Shown here piece by piece: positions 9,012 to 17,124 of a stretch of 63,136 nucleotides of DNA. The DNA lies in contig JBEKTY010000023.1 in NCBI GenBank assembly GCA_049515555.1, positions 1 to 63,136 on the forward strand, in the 5' to 3' direction. Made by a program: the position numbers and the translations under genes. The notes below the pieces were generated by a model. It was not told the origin of the DNA. It saw only the letters and a program-made list of their open reading frames with translations, and searched no databases. This stretch comes from JBEKTY01 sp049515555. Its GTDB lineage: Bacteria > Planctomycetota > Planctomycetia > Pirellulales > Thermoguttaceae. Numbering within the stretch: the first letter of the stretch is position 1; every line of letters begins with the position of its first letter.

Positions 9012-10783
9012 CGTCTGGCTCCTTCTGCCGTCTGGCCGGCCCGATACGCCTTTGCCGTCTCTGCGAGCTTGTGGAGATAGTAGAGGTCGCCGACTCTGAG
9101 CCAGGGCACGTCGATGTACCGCTCAAGCTGTTCTGGCCGTTCAGCAAGGATCCACGCGCGCGCCAGAAACTGGCCGTAGGCGTCGCTCGGCATGTTGAAA
9201 CCGATCTCGCCGCTGAGGATCGCCTCGGCGTAGGTAACGTACCAGTGCGGCTGGTTCTCGACCACGCGACGACAGAAGGCCTCCGATTCGGCCTTCAGAT
9301 GGTCAGCCATGAATCGCCCAAGCTCCGGCACCATGTCGCGGAACGGCAACAGGTAGGGGCCCAGGCGCATGTACCAGTAGTCCTTTTCTTCGCTGACGTC
9401 CCGCTTCTGGCCTGTGCCGTAGCAATCGGTGCCGCACCACTCCCAAACGTCCACGCCCTTCTCATCCAGGCGATGGACCTGGCGCACGTCGTCGCTCGGA
9501 CGCGACCAGTTCCAGGTAACCAATTCGCCGAGCCAGTCGCCCGCATGGCGTTTCACCCACGAGGCCGGGTCGTCGGGCAGCGTGTAGCGGGCCGGGTCGG
9601 TCTCGACTTTGATGATCAGATCCTGGGGCGTCGCGCCCTTGAACCGCCGGCTGGAGACGGGGTCGTAGTACACGTTGAAGAGATGGGAATCGTGCATGTA
9701 CTGCGTGTACTTCCCCATTGCAAAGCGGAGGGCCGCGATCCGGGCGAAAAGGCCCCAACCCAGGTTCTCGGCCTCCTTGTCGCCCGCCAGCCGTGCCAAC
9801 CGGATGTACCCAATGAGGCCCGCGAATAGTTGATTCACCCCGTGGACCGCGTTGAAGGCGGGCGTGTGGCCGCGCCGCCAGTAGAGCGTGGCCCAGTCGC
9901 GGTGTTCCATACTCCTGGCGACGATCTCACGGCAGCAGGCCATCACTTCGCTGGTGGGCTTGTCGCCGATCAGCTCGTAGTATCGGGCCAGGCCGTACAA
10001 GCCCCAGATGTCCGGCGGCGACTTGGTGAAGTACCCGAAGTTCTTCTCCTCCCATTTCTTCAGCAACGCCTTGGCGGGCTCGCAGAACTCGCGCCGGGCG
10101 CCCTCGGCAAAGGGCACGCTGCGTTGTCGCTCCGGCGGGAAAGCCTCGCGCTCCGCCCGGACATATTCTATGAGGGCCTTCCGGCTTTCCGTTGACAACA
10201 GTGGGGCCACTTCGGCGAGCAGATACAGGGGCTCGGCCGGGTTGTGCCAGTACACGTCGCCCCGATCGTCCGCGCCGCTGCCGGGCACGTTCACGAGGAA
10301 GAACCACGGCGCCAAGTGCCCGGCGCGGACGATCTTGGCCACTTCGCGATCCAGCTCGTCCTGCAACCGGCTGAGCACCCTTCCTGGACCGATCACCGCT
10401 CGCGGAATCACGTACTTTCCCAGGCCCCTGATCGTCACGGTGTACTGGTCCGTGCCTTCGACGCCCACCAACGGTCCCAGCGCGCTATGCTTTCCCGTGT
10501 CCACGGGCTTCGGCACAACCTGGGCGGGAAAGCCATATCTGGCCGCAAGCGCCAACATGGGTGCCACGGGCGCAAAGCCCTTCTTGTCGAACTTCGCGGC
10601 GATGGTCACCGTATCCGTCGCTTCGTCGTAGGAGTAGGTCTCCTCGACCGATGCAGCCACGTCGCCGGCCTGATCGCCCCGCCAGTGGATCTGGTCGGCG
10701 ATCTCGAACTTCAGCGAAGCGGCTTCCGCCGCTGGAACGCCGCAGGTCATCAGCAGAGTGGCGATCAAGATCGTGTACTTCAT
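9008..10783 (-). CDS. Secreted T-family protein lacking the first domain
   Basis: A 591-residue exported protein (signal MKYTILIATLLMTCGVPAAE). It begins directly with the second beta domain of the family (VEETYSYDEATDTVTIAAKF, then FAPVAPMLALAARYGFP) and continues with the helical region from RAGHLAPWFFL to DVPWLRVGDLYYLHKL. It therefore lacks the roughly 300-residue first domain of its longer paralogues, which suggests that domain is dispensable or accessory. It lies 13 bases after a propeller gene and overlaps the next propeller gene by ATGA, forming a continuous P-T-P-T block. Confidence 0.75.
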   Translation of the reverse strand: MKYTILIATLLMTCGVPAAEAASLKFEIADQIHWRGDQAGDVAASVEETYSYDEATDTVTIAAKFDKKGFAPVAPMLALAARYGFPAQVVPKPVDTGKHSALGPLVGVEGTDQYTVTIRGLGKYVIPRAVIGPGRVLSRLQDELDREVAKIVRAGHLAPWFFLVNVPGSGADDRGDVYWHNPAEPLYLLAEVAPLLSTESRKALIEYVRAEREAFPPERQRSVPFAEGARREFCEPAKALLKKWEEKNFGYFTKSPPDIWGLYGLARYYELIGDKPTSEVMACCREIVARSMEHRDWATLYWRRGHTPAFNAVHGVNQLFAGLIGYIRLARLAGDKEAENLGWGLFARIAALRFAMGKYTQYMHDSHLFNVYYDPVSSRRFKGATPQDLIIKVETDPARYTLPDDPASWVKRHAGDWLGELVTWNWSRPSDDVRQVHRLDEKGVDVWEWCGTDCYGTGQKRDVSEEKDYWYMRLGPYLLPFRDMVPELGRFMADHLKAESEAFCRRVVENQPHWYVTYAEAILSGEIGFNMPSDAYGQFLARAWILAERPEQLERYIDVPWLRVGDLYYLHKLAETAKAYRAGQTAEGARR

Positions 10784-10796
10784 GAGAGTGCCTCCT

Positions 10797-12167
10797 TCAC
10801 TTGGCTTGGCTGGCGATGCGGGCGTTCAGACTGTTCCAACTCGTATGAAAGATCATCCCGTCGGCGATGGCCGGCGGGTTGCCGCCACCGCCTTGCGTGT
10901 TGCTGGTAAAGAACTGATCCACGTGCAGCGGTGCGAGCTGCACCCACTCGCGACGGTCCAGGTGCCAGGTGCCGCTGTACTGGGCGTTGCCTTCCTCGGT
11001 GTGCCAGTTGAAGAATACCCGGCATGCGGCGCTGGCGTTCATGTTCTCGTCGCCATTGCCCGTGCCGGCCTTGTAGCCCTGCTGGTTGACCTTGTCCTCG
11101 CAGAGCACTTCGACCAGCCGCCGCTTCTGAAGGTCCAGCCGGCCCCAGCCGCCTCGCCAGTCGTGCAGCGTGACGGGGATTATGAGCAGTCCATCGCCGT
11201 CAACGCACGGCGGCGTGGTGGCCCCGTTCATGGTGCAGGTGACCCAGTGCGGCACCACAAATGCCTCCCGACCGGTCTTCTTGTCGAGCACGTAGAGGTT
11301 CTTCGACTCGGGGTCCTTCTCGAAGGCCGCAAGCATCTTCTCCTGCTTTTCAAGCTCGGATGTCGGCAGCGGCCCGTGGGACCATTCGATGGCCGGCCCC
11401 GTGTTCGCCCCGGAGACTTTGGCCGGACAGACGAGCACATAGTCCCTGTAGACCACGGGCCAGTAATCCTTGAAGGCGGCTCCATAGAGCGTGTCGCTCT
11501 TCCAGACAAGTTCGCCGGATTTCGCATCCAAGGCATAGACGCGCATGTCCATGGCGCCGAAGAACAGCGTGCCGTCGACGTAAGCCGAGGACATGAGGAC
11601 CGGCACGCCCAGGTCGCGCTGCCAAACCACTTTGCCGTCGCCTTGTCCGAGCGCGTAGTACACGCCCCCGCGGTTCGCGATGAACACCTTCCCTTCGGCC
11701 AGGAGCACGGCGGTCGAGAATCCGGTGCGCAGGCCGCTCTCGAACTTCCAGGCCAGGCTCCCGTCGCTCGCATCCAGCGCGTAGACCGAGCCGTCCAGGC
11801 ACCCGAAAAAGACCTTGCCGCGTTCCACGCCCGCCGTGTGCAGGATGGGGCCGCCGGCCTGGAAGGACCACAGGCGCTTGCCGGTCGTTGCCTCAAAGGC
11901 GTGGAACTTGCCCATTTCCGTGCCCAGCAACACGCGTCCGCCGGCGACGACGGGCTGGGTCTGTGGGAACAGGCGCTCGGGCGACAGGCCCACCACCCAG
12001 GCGCGCTTCAGGGGCACGTCGATCCTTTCCGGCGAGTAGCCCAATCGCGCCGGGCCGTTCTGCAACTGCGGCCAGTCCTCGGCCCGACCTGCGCCCACCG
12101 ACAGACAGAATGCCACTGTGGTCGCGGCCAGCAAGATCCACCGGTTTCTACCCATGGTTTTCTCCAT
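10797..12167 (-). CDS. Secreted PQQ-like beta-propeller protein
   Basis: A 456-residue exported propeller protein with clear blades: FHAFEATTGKRLWSFQAGG, YALDASDGSLAWKFESGL, YYALGQGDGKVVWQRDLG and YALDAKSGELVWKSDTL. After the signal it reads AEDWPQLQNGPARLGYSP. The start overlaps the stop of the upstream DUF4091 gene by one base (TAATG), a sign of translational coupling; ATG 12155 is a second possible start. It is the partner of the short toroid protein downstream. It resembles the propellers at 26053 and 38192 (WPQLQHD type) more than the WPQxGGxPQHT type. Confidence 0.85.
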   Translation of the reverse strand: MEKTMGRNRWILLAATTVAFCLSVGAGRAEDWPQLQNGPARLGYSPERIDVPLKRAWVVGLSPERLFPQTQPVVAGGRVLLGTEMGKFHAFEATTGKRLWSFQAGGPILHTAGVERGKVFFGCLDGSVYALDASDGSLAWKFESGLRTGFSTAVLLAEGKVFIANRGGVYYALGQGDGKVVWQRDLGVPVLMSSAYVDGTLFFGAMDMRVYALDAKSGELVWKSDTLYGAAFKDYWPVVYRDYVLVCPAKVSGANTGPAIEWSHGPLPTSELEKQEKMLAAFEKDPESKNLYVLDKKTGREAFVVPHWVTCTMNGATTPPCVDGDGLLIIPVTLHDWRGGWGRLDLQKRRLVEVLCEDKVNQQGYKAGTGNGDENMNASAACRVFFNWHTEEGNAQYSGTWHLDRREWVQLAPLHVDQFFTSNTQGGGGNPPAIADGMIFHTSWNSLNARIASQAK

Positions 12168-14533
12168 TACTTCTCGTAAATCCGCACGTTATCGAATAAC
12201 TGGTTCCCGCCGTAGGTGTAGAGGCCCGCCCGGGTCTCCTGGGGACCGTCGAGGCGGTCGCGATGGAGACAGTGGAACACGCATTGCCCGTCGACCCACA
12301 GGCCCAACCGGTCGCCATCGCGCTGGCAAATCACATGGTGTCGTTTGCCCGGGGTGATCTTGTTGGGCAACACCAGGTACTCCACGAAGTTGATCAACAG
12401 CTTCGAGAAGGCGTTCATTTCGGTGCCGAAGTTGAACGAGTAGCCGCTTTCGTAGGCGGCCCGCTTGGCGGGATCGGCGCAGAGAATGCCCGAAAGGTCG
12501 CAGGGATGGTCGGTTTCCGCCCAGCCGTCGAACTCGATGCGCTGCGCGTGGCGCAGCGGCCGCGCGAAAAGGACCGCCCCGTCGCCCTTCACGAGCGTCA
12601 GTCGCCCTTTCCGGATCGCCCACTGAGTATGCTTCTCCACCACCCAGTCAGGGCCGAGTTCCCCGCGCTCAAAGTCGTCGCTGAAGACCAGACGCCAGCC
12701 GTCCGTCGAGGGCGCCGTTGGTGCGAGGGGCTTCAGCAGCCACTCGTGTTCGGTCGGCAGCGCCTCGATCCGGCGGCGAAGCTCGGCCGACGGCTGTTCG
12801 CAGCCTGCCAACTCCAGGAGCAGCTCCCGGGCGTAGCGGAACTCGGCGATACTGCGAGTGCAGCGACGGCAGTCGGTCACCAGGTGATCGCACAGACGCC
12901 GGGCCAGGGCCGCATCCTTCCCCTCAGCCACTTTCAGGAGTTCGTAGTCCTCGATCCCGTCGCGCATCGCCTCCTGACGAATCGAGGGCACCGGGTAGCC
13001 CGCGGCGTCCTTGTACACCAGGTTCGCGTCGCCGTCCATAATCACCTCGGGCGCGTCGGCGGGCGGGAGTTGGGCGTTATAGCCCCAGTGCAGGAAACCC
13101 GTCAGGCCGAACTTGAAGTTGTACCAGTGCAGAAGCCGCGTCTTCAGAAGCGGGTAGCTGACGAACCGGTTCATGTTGTACCCGCCGGGCGTGACGCACG
13201 TGTAGAACCCTACCTCGTCGCCGGCCCGCTGTCGCGCCGCATAGAACTCGCGATGGGCTTCAAACTGGTTGGGCAGCGGGAACCAGACGTCGATGCTCCC
13301 AGCCTGGTCGGTGTTCCGGTTCGCGTCCAGCACGCGGAGCTTGGGGGCCAGCTTGTGCATTTCCTCGGCCAACCCGAGTCGCGAGCGGACCAACTGCGGG
13401 AACGTCTCGTCGTTCAGCGAAATGTAGAACTGCCTGGTCCAGCCTTTGGTTTCCAGGTGCTCTTGCAGCGCCGGCAGAAGGGCCTTCAGAAAACCCTGGT
13501 ACGACGCGGTGTCCACGTCGACCGATTCCAGGGTTGAGACCTTTTGCCCGGTGCTGAAATCGAAGACCAGAACTTGCGGCGAGCGCATGGCAAAGTTTCC
13601 TCGCCCGTCCAGCGGCCGGCCTGTAGCCCCGAACAGGGCCAAGTACCCGCCGACGATCGTCGCCTCCGGGTCTTCTTTCAAGAAGGTCTCGACGCAGCGG
13701 TCGAAGATCGAGAAGTCGAAGCGGTAGCTGTCGCCCTGCTTGAGCGTCCGCACGGCGAACACGTCGGGGCCAGACAGCACGTTGTGGATGACCGGCACGG
13801 TGAAGACATTTTGCCGGTGCTCGACCATGTTTCGGGCGATGGCCTGCAGCGTGGCCCAATCGCGCTCGTCCCACGGTTGGCCGCCAAGCTTGTGGGGCAA
13901 CTGGCCCCAGCCTGGCGCAGCGTCGTAGAAAAGCCACGTGAAGAGCTTGAGGCCCCGCCGCTGCGGCACCACGGCCTTGGAGACGGTCACCTCGACCGGC
14001 AGTCGCGACGTAGCCCCATCCGCTTCCAGCGTGACCTGGCCGCGATAGAGGCCCGACGCGGCATCAGCCGGGACGCGCACTGAGATCCACGCCGATCGCG
14101 TGAGGTTGGCTGCCAACGCCATGGTGGATTGCAGAGAAAACGCGTCCGGCAGAAGGATCGGCGGCTTGGCGCAAAGCTCTTTTGCCACGACGGGATGCGT
14201 GGCGCTGCGGAGCAGGTGGTAGTTCAGCAGCGCCACGCGGACATCGGTCAGCGCCTGCGCACCTTGGACATGGCGCAGCGAGCCGGCGGACACCTTCAAG
14301 AGCGACACCGGTTTGTCGGATCGAAAGGCCACTTGCCCGGCCTCGGCCTCCCCGCGTGCTGCGGAAATGCGGACGATCTTCTCGGCACTCCCGTCGGGCC
14401 GATCGCCGTCAAGAACCTTGATCAGCGGATCGAGGGCCCAAAACTGCTGCCCAGCGCAGACCGTAAGGCAGGGCCAAAGTAGGACACTCGTCGTCAGTGC
14501 GAGAACGGCAGGTAGTGGTGCTCGAAAGGACAT
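12167..14533 (-). CDS. Secreted DUF4091 protein with C-terminal ConA-like domain
   Basis: A 788-residue exported protein and first gene of the minus-strand operon. ATG 14533 opens a good signal (MSFRAPLPAVLALTTSVLLW); the frame is open further upstream but crosses the control region. Residues to about 590 form the DUF4091 type fold, with YPLLKTRLLHWYNFK, GFLHWGYN and EAMRDGIEDYELLKV. A further domain of about 190 residues follows, WRLVFSDDFERGELGPDW through LWVDGQCVFHC to GLYTYGGNQLFDNVRIYE, which looks like a concanavalin-type lectin/glucanase sandwich. The paralogue at 1685-3439 lacks this domain. The extra domain may bind glycan. Confidence 0.8.
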   Translation of the reverse strand: MSFRAPLPAVLALTTSVLLWPCLTVCAGQQFWALDPLIKVLDGDRPDGSAEKIVRISAARGEAEAGQVAFRSDKPVSLLKVSAGSLRHVQGAQALTDVRVALLNYHLLRSATHPVVAKELCAKPPILLPDAFSLQSTMALAANLTRSAWISVRVPADAASGLYRGQVTLEADGATSRLPVEVTVSKAVVPQRRGLKLFTWLFYDAAPGWGQLPHKLGGQPWDERDWATLQAIARNMVEHRQNVFTVPVIHNVLSGPDVFAVRTLKQGDSYRFDFSIFDRCVETFLKEDPEATIVGGYLALFGATGRPLDGRGNFAMRSPQVLVFDFSTGQKVSTLESVDVDTASYQGFLKALLPALQEHLETKGWTRQFYISLNDETFPQLVRSRLGLAEEMHKLAPKLRVLDANRNTDQAGSIDVWFPLPNQFEAHREFYAARQRAGDEVGFYTCVTPGGYNMNRFVSYPLLKTRLLHWYNFKFGLTGFLHWGYNAQLPPADAPEVIMDGDANLVYKDAAGYPVPSIRQEAMRDGIEDYELLKVAEGKDAALARRLCDHLVTDCRRCTRSIAEFRYARELLLELAGCEQPSAELRRRIEALPTEHEWLLKPLAPTAPSTDGWRLVFSDDFERGELGPDWVVEKHTQWAIRKGRLTLVKGDGAVLFARPLRHAQRIEFDGWAETDHPCDLSGILCADPAKRAAYESGYSFNFGTEMNAFSKLLINFVEYLVLPNKITPGKRHHVICQRDGDRLGLWVDGQCVFHCLHRDRLDGPQETRAGLYTYGGNQLFDNVRIYEK

Positions 14534-14615
14534 CGGCTGACCCCCATTTAACAGGAAAACCACTCGTGTTGGCCGGACACCATGATACCCGCGGTCACAT
14601 CGTGCATACGGAACC

Positions 14616-14643
14616 TTGACACCCGCGACTGTCGCTATATCAT
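14616..14643 (+). promoter_or_regulatory. Predicted sigma70-type promoter
   Basis: A perfect TTGACA at 14616-14621 is followed after 16 bases by TATCAT at 14638-14643, five of six matches to the -10 consensus. It would start transcription about 120 bases before the GH5-like gene and drive the plus-strand operon. Confidence 0.55.
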
Positions 14644-14648
14644 ATATG
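14641..14648. promoter_or_regulatory. CATATATG palindrome over the -10 region
   Basis: A perfect 8-base palindrome that overlaps the end of the predicted -10 hexamer, a position suited to repression. AT-rich palindromes are common by chance, so the operator role is speculative. Confidence 0.25.
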
Positions 14649-14762
14649 AGTTCGATGGGTCCGCCAAGCCCCGGGGCCCGAAAACCGGATCGGCAGGCGA
14701 TTTTGCACCGGGCGTGCCAAGGACGCGAGCCTTGGGGCTGCCGACAGCAAGTAGGATCAAAG

Positions 14763-14771
14763 TGTGTCACA
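14763..14771. promoter_or_regulatory. TGTGTCACA inverted repeat, possible operator
   Basis: A perfect 4-1-4 inverted repeat directly upstream of the GGAGG site and start of the first plus-strand gene. GntR-family operators are short inverted repeats often written with GT...AC, so it is a candidate site for the locus regulator, but only one copy was found. Confidence 0.25.
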
Positions 14772-14787
14772 AACGGAGGCGATGGTG

Positions 14788-16263
14788 ATGTGGAAGACCA
14801 TGCGAGTGCGCTGGTTGGTTTCTTCGATCGTGTTCGGCGTGGCCGGCATCGCCGTCGGATTGGCGGTGGCCGCGGACTCTTCGCGCGCGCCGCAACCCCA
14901 GAAAGACGCGATGACACAGTACGTGCGGGTCAGCCCGCGCGATTCGCGCTATCTGGAACTCTCCGACGGCACGCCGTACATCCCCAACGGACTGAACGTG
15001 ATCCATCCCTGGGGTGATGTTTCGATCGAGGAAGGGCTGGCACAGATGGACCGCTGGATGAAAGCCCTTGCGGACAACGAGGGGAACTACATCCGCATCT
15101 GGCTGAGTTCGATCTTCTGGGACCTGGAGCACCAGAAGGCCGGCGTCTTTGACGAGGAGCGGGCCAAACGCATCGACGCGCTCCTGGAACTGGCCAGGCG
15201 GCACGGCATCCGGGTGAAAATGACCATCGAACATTTCCGCGAGATCGACCCCGGCGACGTCCGTCAGAGTTGGGCATCGAAGCCACTTCACCACGTTTCC
15301 CGAGGCGGCACGGCCAAGGACATGCCGGACTGGCTTGCCAACGACAAGAGTCGATCGCAGTTCCAGGAGAAGCTGGCCTGGCTCCAGAGGCGATACGGCG
15401 ACCAACCGGTCATCTATGCGTGGGAGTTATGGAACGAAATCAACGCGGTGCGCGGCGGCGACTATCTGGCCTGGAGCGAGGCCATGCTGCCCGAGCTGAA
15501 GCGGCTGTTCCCCAAGAATATGACCCTCCAGAGCCTGGGCAGCTTCGATAGCGAGTGGGCCTTCGGCCCTTACAAACGCCTGTGCCACATGCCCAACAAC
15601 GACGTGGCGCAAGTACACCGCTATCTTGATCTGGGCGCGGGCCTTAAGTTCTGCCACGGACCAGTCGACATGCTGGCTGCCGACGCCGTCCGCGAACTGA
15701 TGGCCACAAAGCCCGGCAGGCCAGTGATCCTGGCCGAAGGCGGCGCGGTCGAGCCGCAGCACACCGGCCCGTTTCGGTTCTACGCGAAGGACAAGGCTGG
15801 CATCATCTTGCACGACGTGATCTTCGCGCCGTTCTTTGCAGGCGCGGCCGGCGCGGGCCAGTCCTGGCACTGGGTGGAGTATGTCGACAAGAACAACCTT
15901 TGGCACCAGTTCCGCGCGTTTGCCGATGCCGTGCGAGGAATCGACCCGCCGGCCGAACGTTTTGAGCCCCTAATGATCCTTCACCCGCGCCTACGCGTGT
16001 ACGTGCTCAGGGGCAAGCGGACCACGCTTCTTTGGTGCCGGGACGTGGAGAACACCTGGCAGACGGAACTACAACAGGGCCGCCTCCCCGAGGAGCTGAA
16101 GGATGTCGCGTTGCCACTGAACGATATCGTGCCGCCGGCTCCGCGCAGGGCCCGCGCCTACGATCCGTGGAAGAGACTCTGGACTGAAGCGACGATCGAG
16201 GGCGGCGCAGTGCGTCTGCCGGCATTTGCCCGATCCATCGTCGTAAGCCTCAGTACCAAATGA
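14788..16263 (+). CDS. Secreted GH5-like glycoside hydrolase
   Basis: A 491-residue exported protein of glycoside hydrolase clan A. ATG 14788 lies 8 bases after GGAGG and opens a signal (MWKTMRVRWLVSSIVFGVAG); GTG 14764 and ATG 14782 are less well spaced. The TIM-barrel acid/base motif WELWNEINAV puts the catalytic Glu at about 217 and VILAEGGAVE puts the nucleophile at about 317, the usual spacing of about 100 residues. The N-terminal IPNGLNVIHPWGD and NYIRIWLSSIFWDLE blocks match GH5-type barrels. It should hydrolyse beta-linked glycans; the exact substrate cannot be told. It is the first gene after the predicted promoter. Confidence 0.8.
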   Translation: MWKTMRVRWLVSSIVFGVAGIAVGLAVAADSSRAPQPQKDAMTQYVRVSPRDSRYLELSDGTPYIPNGLNVIHPWGDVSIEEGLAQMDRWMKALADNEGNYIRIWLSSIFWDLEHQKAGVFDEERAKRIDALLELARRHGIRVKMTIEHFREIDPGDVRQSWASKPLHHVSRGGTAKDMPDWLANDKSRSQFQEKLAWLQRRYGDQPVIYAWELWNEINAVRGGDYLAWSEAMLPELKRLFPKNMTLQSLGSFDSEWAFGPYKRLCHMPNNDVAQVHRYLDLGAGLKFCHGPVDMLAADAVRELMATKPGRPVILAEGGAVEPQHTGPFRFYAKDKAGIILHDVIFAPFFAGAAGAGQSWHWVEYVDKNNLWHQFRAFADAVRGIDPPAERFEPLMILHPRLRVYVLRGKRTTLLWCRDVENTWQTELQQGRLPEELKDVALPLNDIVPPAPRRARAYDPWKRLWTEATIEGGAVRLPAFARSIVVSLSTK

Positions 16264-16344
16264 AAGTAATCTGTCGGCCCATCAAACATGAAGTAACGTT
16301 CACGAGTATGTAATTCACCGCTGGCAGGAAGAGAAAGACATGAC

Positions 16345-17103
16345 ATGATCGTCCACCGCCATTGGACTGCCCGCCAAGTCCAGAACTGGCTCCGAAACGC
16401 ATCCCGTGAGCTTGCGGCGAACCGAACGACAGGCTGCCGATCAGTAGCCGGCGTCCTCATCTTCTTGGCCGTGACATGCATGGCCGGGGAGCCTGCGCCG
16501 GACAAAGTGCCGCTGGTGCTGCGACTCCCCAAACCCCAGTTCATGGGCACGCCCATCAACCTCAAGAGCCCCAACCTCGATAAGCTCCGTTTCGGCAAAC
16601 GCCCGGATCTCATCGTTCCCGCGGGTGTCACCAATGTCGCCCTTCACAAGCCGGTCACGGCGAGCGACACCTCGCCCACGCTTGGTGAACTGAGCCAGGT
16701 CACCGACGGCGACAAGGACGGTGTCGAGGGGAGCTACGTGGAGATCGGCCCCGGCAAGCAGTACTTTCAGGTCGATCTCGAAAAGTCGTACCAGATCTTT
16801 GCCATCGTGGTCTGGCACTATCATGCCCAGGCCCGCATCTACCACGATGTGGTCGTGCAACTGTCCGATGATCCGAAGTTCGCCCAAGGCGTCCGCACGG
16901 TCTACAACAACGATTTCGACAACTCGTCGGGCTTCGGCATCGGCCGGGACAAGGAGTACATCGACAACCACGAGGGACTCTTGATCGACACCCGGGGCGT
17001 GCAAGCGCGCTACGTGCGGCTCTGGAGCAACGGCAACACAGAGAGCGACCTGAACCATTGCACTGAAGTGGAAGTGTACGGGAAAGAGCCTGTAACACGA
17101 TGA
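16345..17103 (+). CDS. Secreted discoidin-like (F5/8 type C) protein
   Basis: A 252-residue protein with an uncleaved-looking N-terminal tail, a hydrophobic segment (about 34-47, SVAGVLIFLAVTCMAG) and one beta-sandwich domain. NVALHKPVTASDTSPTLGEL, a 'TDGD' loop, YFQVDLEKSYQIFAIVVW and ARYVRLWSNGN match the discoidin/F5-8 type C fold, a common carbohydrate-binding module. No catalytic domain is attached, so it may be a glycan-binding helper. It sits 15 bases before AGGAGG-led translation of the next oxidoreductase gene. Confidence 0.7.
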   Translation: MIVHRHWTARQVQNWLRNASRELAANRTTGCRSVAGVLIFLAVTCMAGEPAPDKVPLVLRLPKPQFMGTPINLKSPNLDKLRFGKRPDLIVPAGVTNVALHKPVTASDTSPTLGELSQVTDGDKDGVEGSYVEIGPGKQYFQVDLEKSYQIFAIVVWHYHAQARIYHDVVVQLSDDPKFAQGVRTVYNNDFDNSSGFGIGRDKEYIDNHEGLLIDTRGVQARYVRLWSNGNTESDLNHCTEVEVYGKEPVTR

Positions 17104-17124
17104 CCCAAGAAGGAGGAAATGATC

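Larger units (their letters stand above)
14534..14787. promoter_or_regulatory. Divergent control region between the two operons
   Basis: A 254-base gene-free stretch separates the minus-strand operon start (14533) from the plus-strand operon start (14788) and is the only sizeable non-coding gap in the glycan locus. It holds a rightward promoter, an 8-base palindrome over its -10 region and a TGTG-T-CACA inverted repeat just before the first gene. A leftward TATCAT at 14587-14582 lacks a convincing -35. The GntR regulator encoded at 20994 is a candidate binder. Confidence 0.6.

Noticed and set aside
14582..14610. Leftward promoter for the minus-strand operon (TATCAT at 14587-14582)
   Set aside because: No -35 match at a workable distance; only the -10 is convincing.
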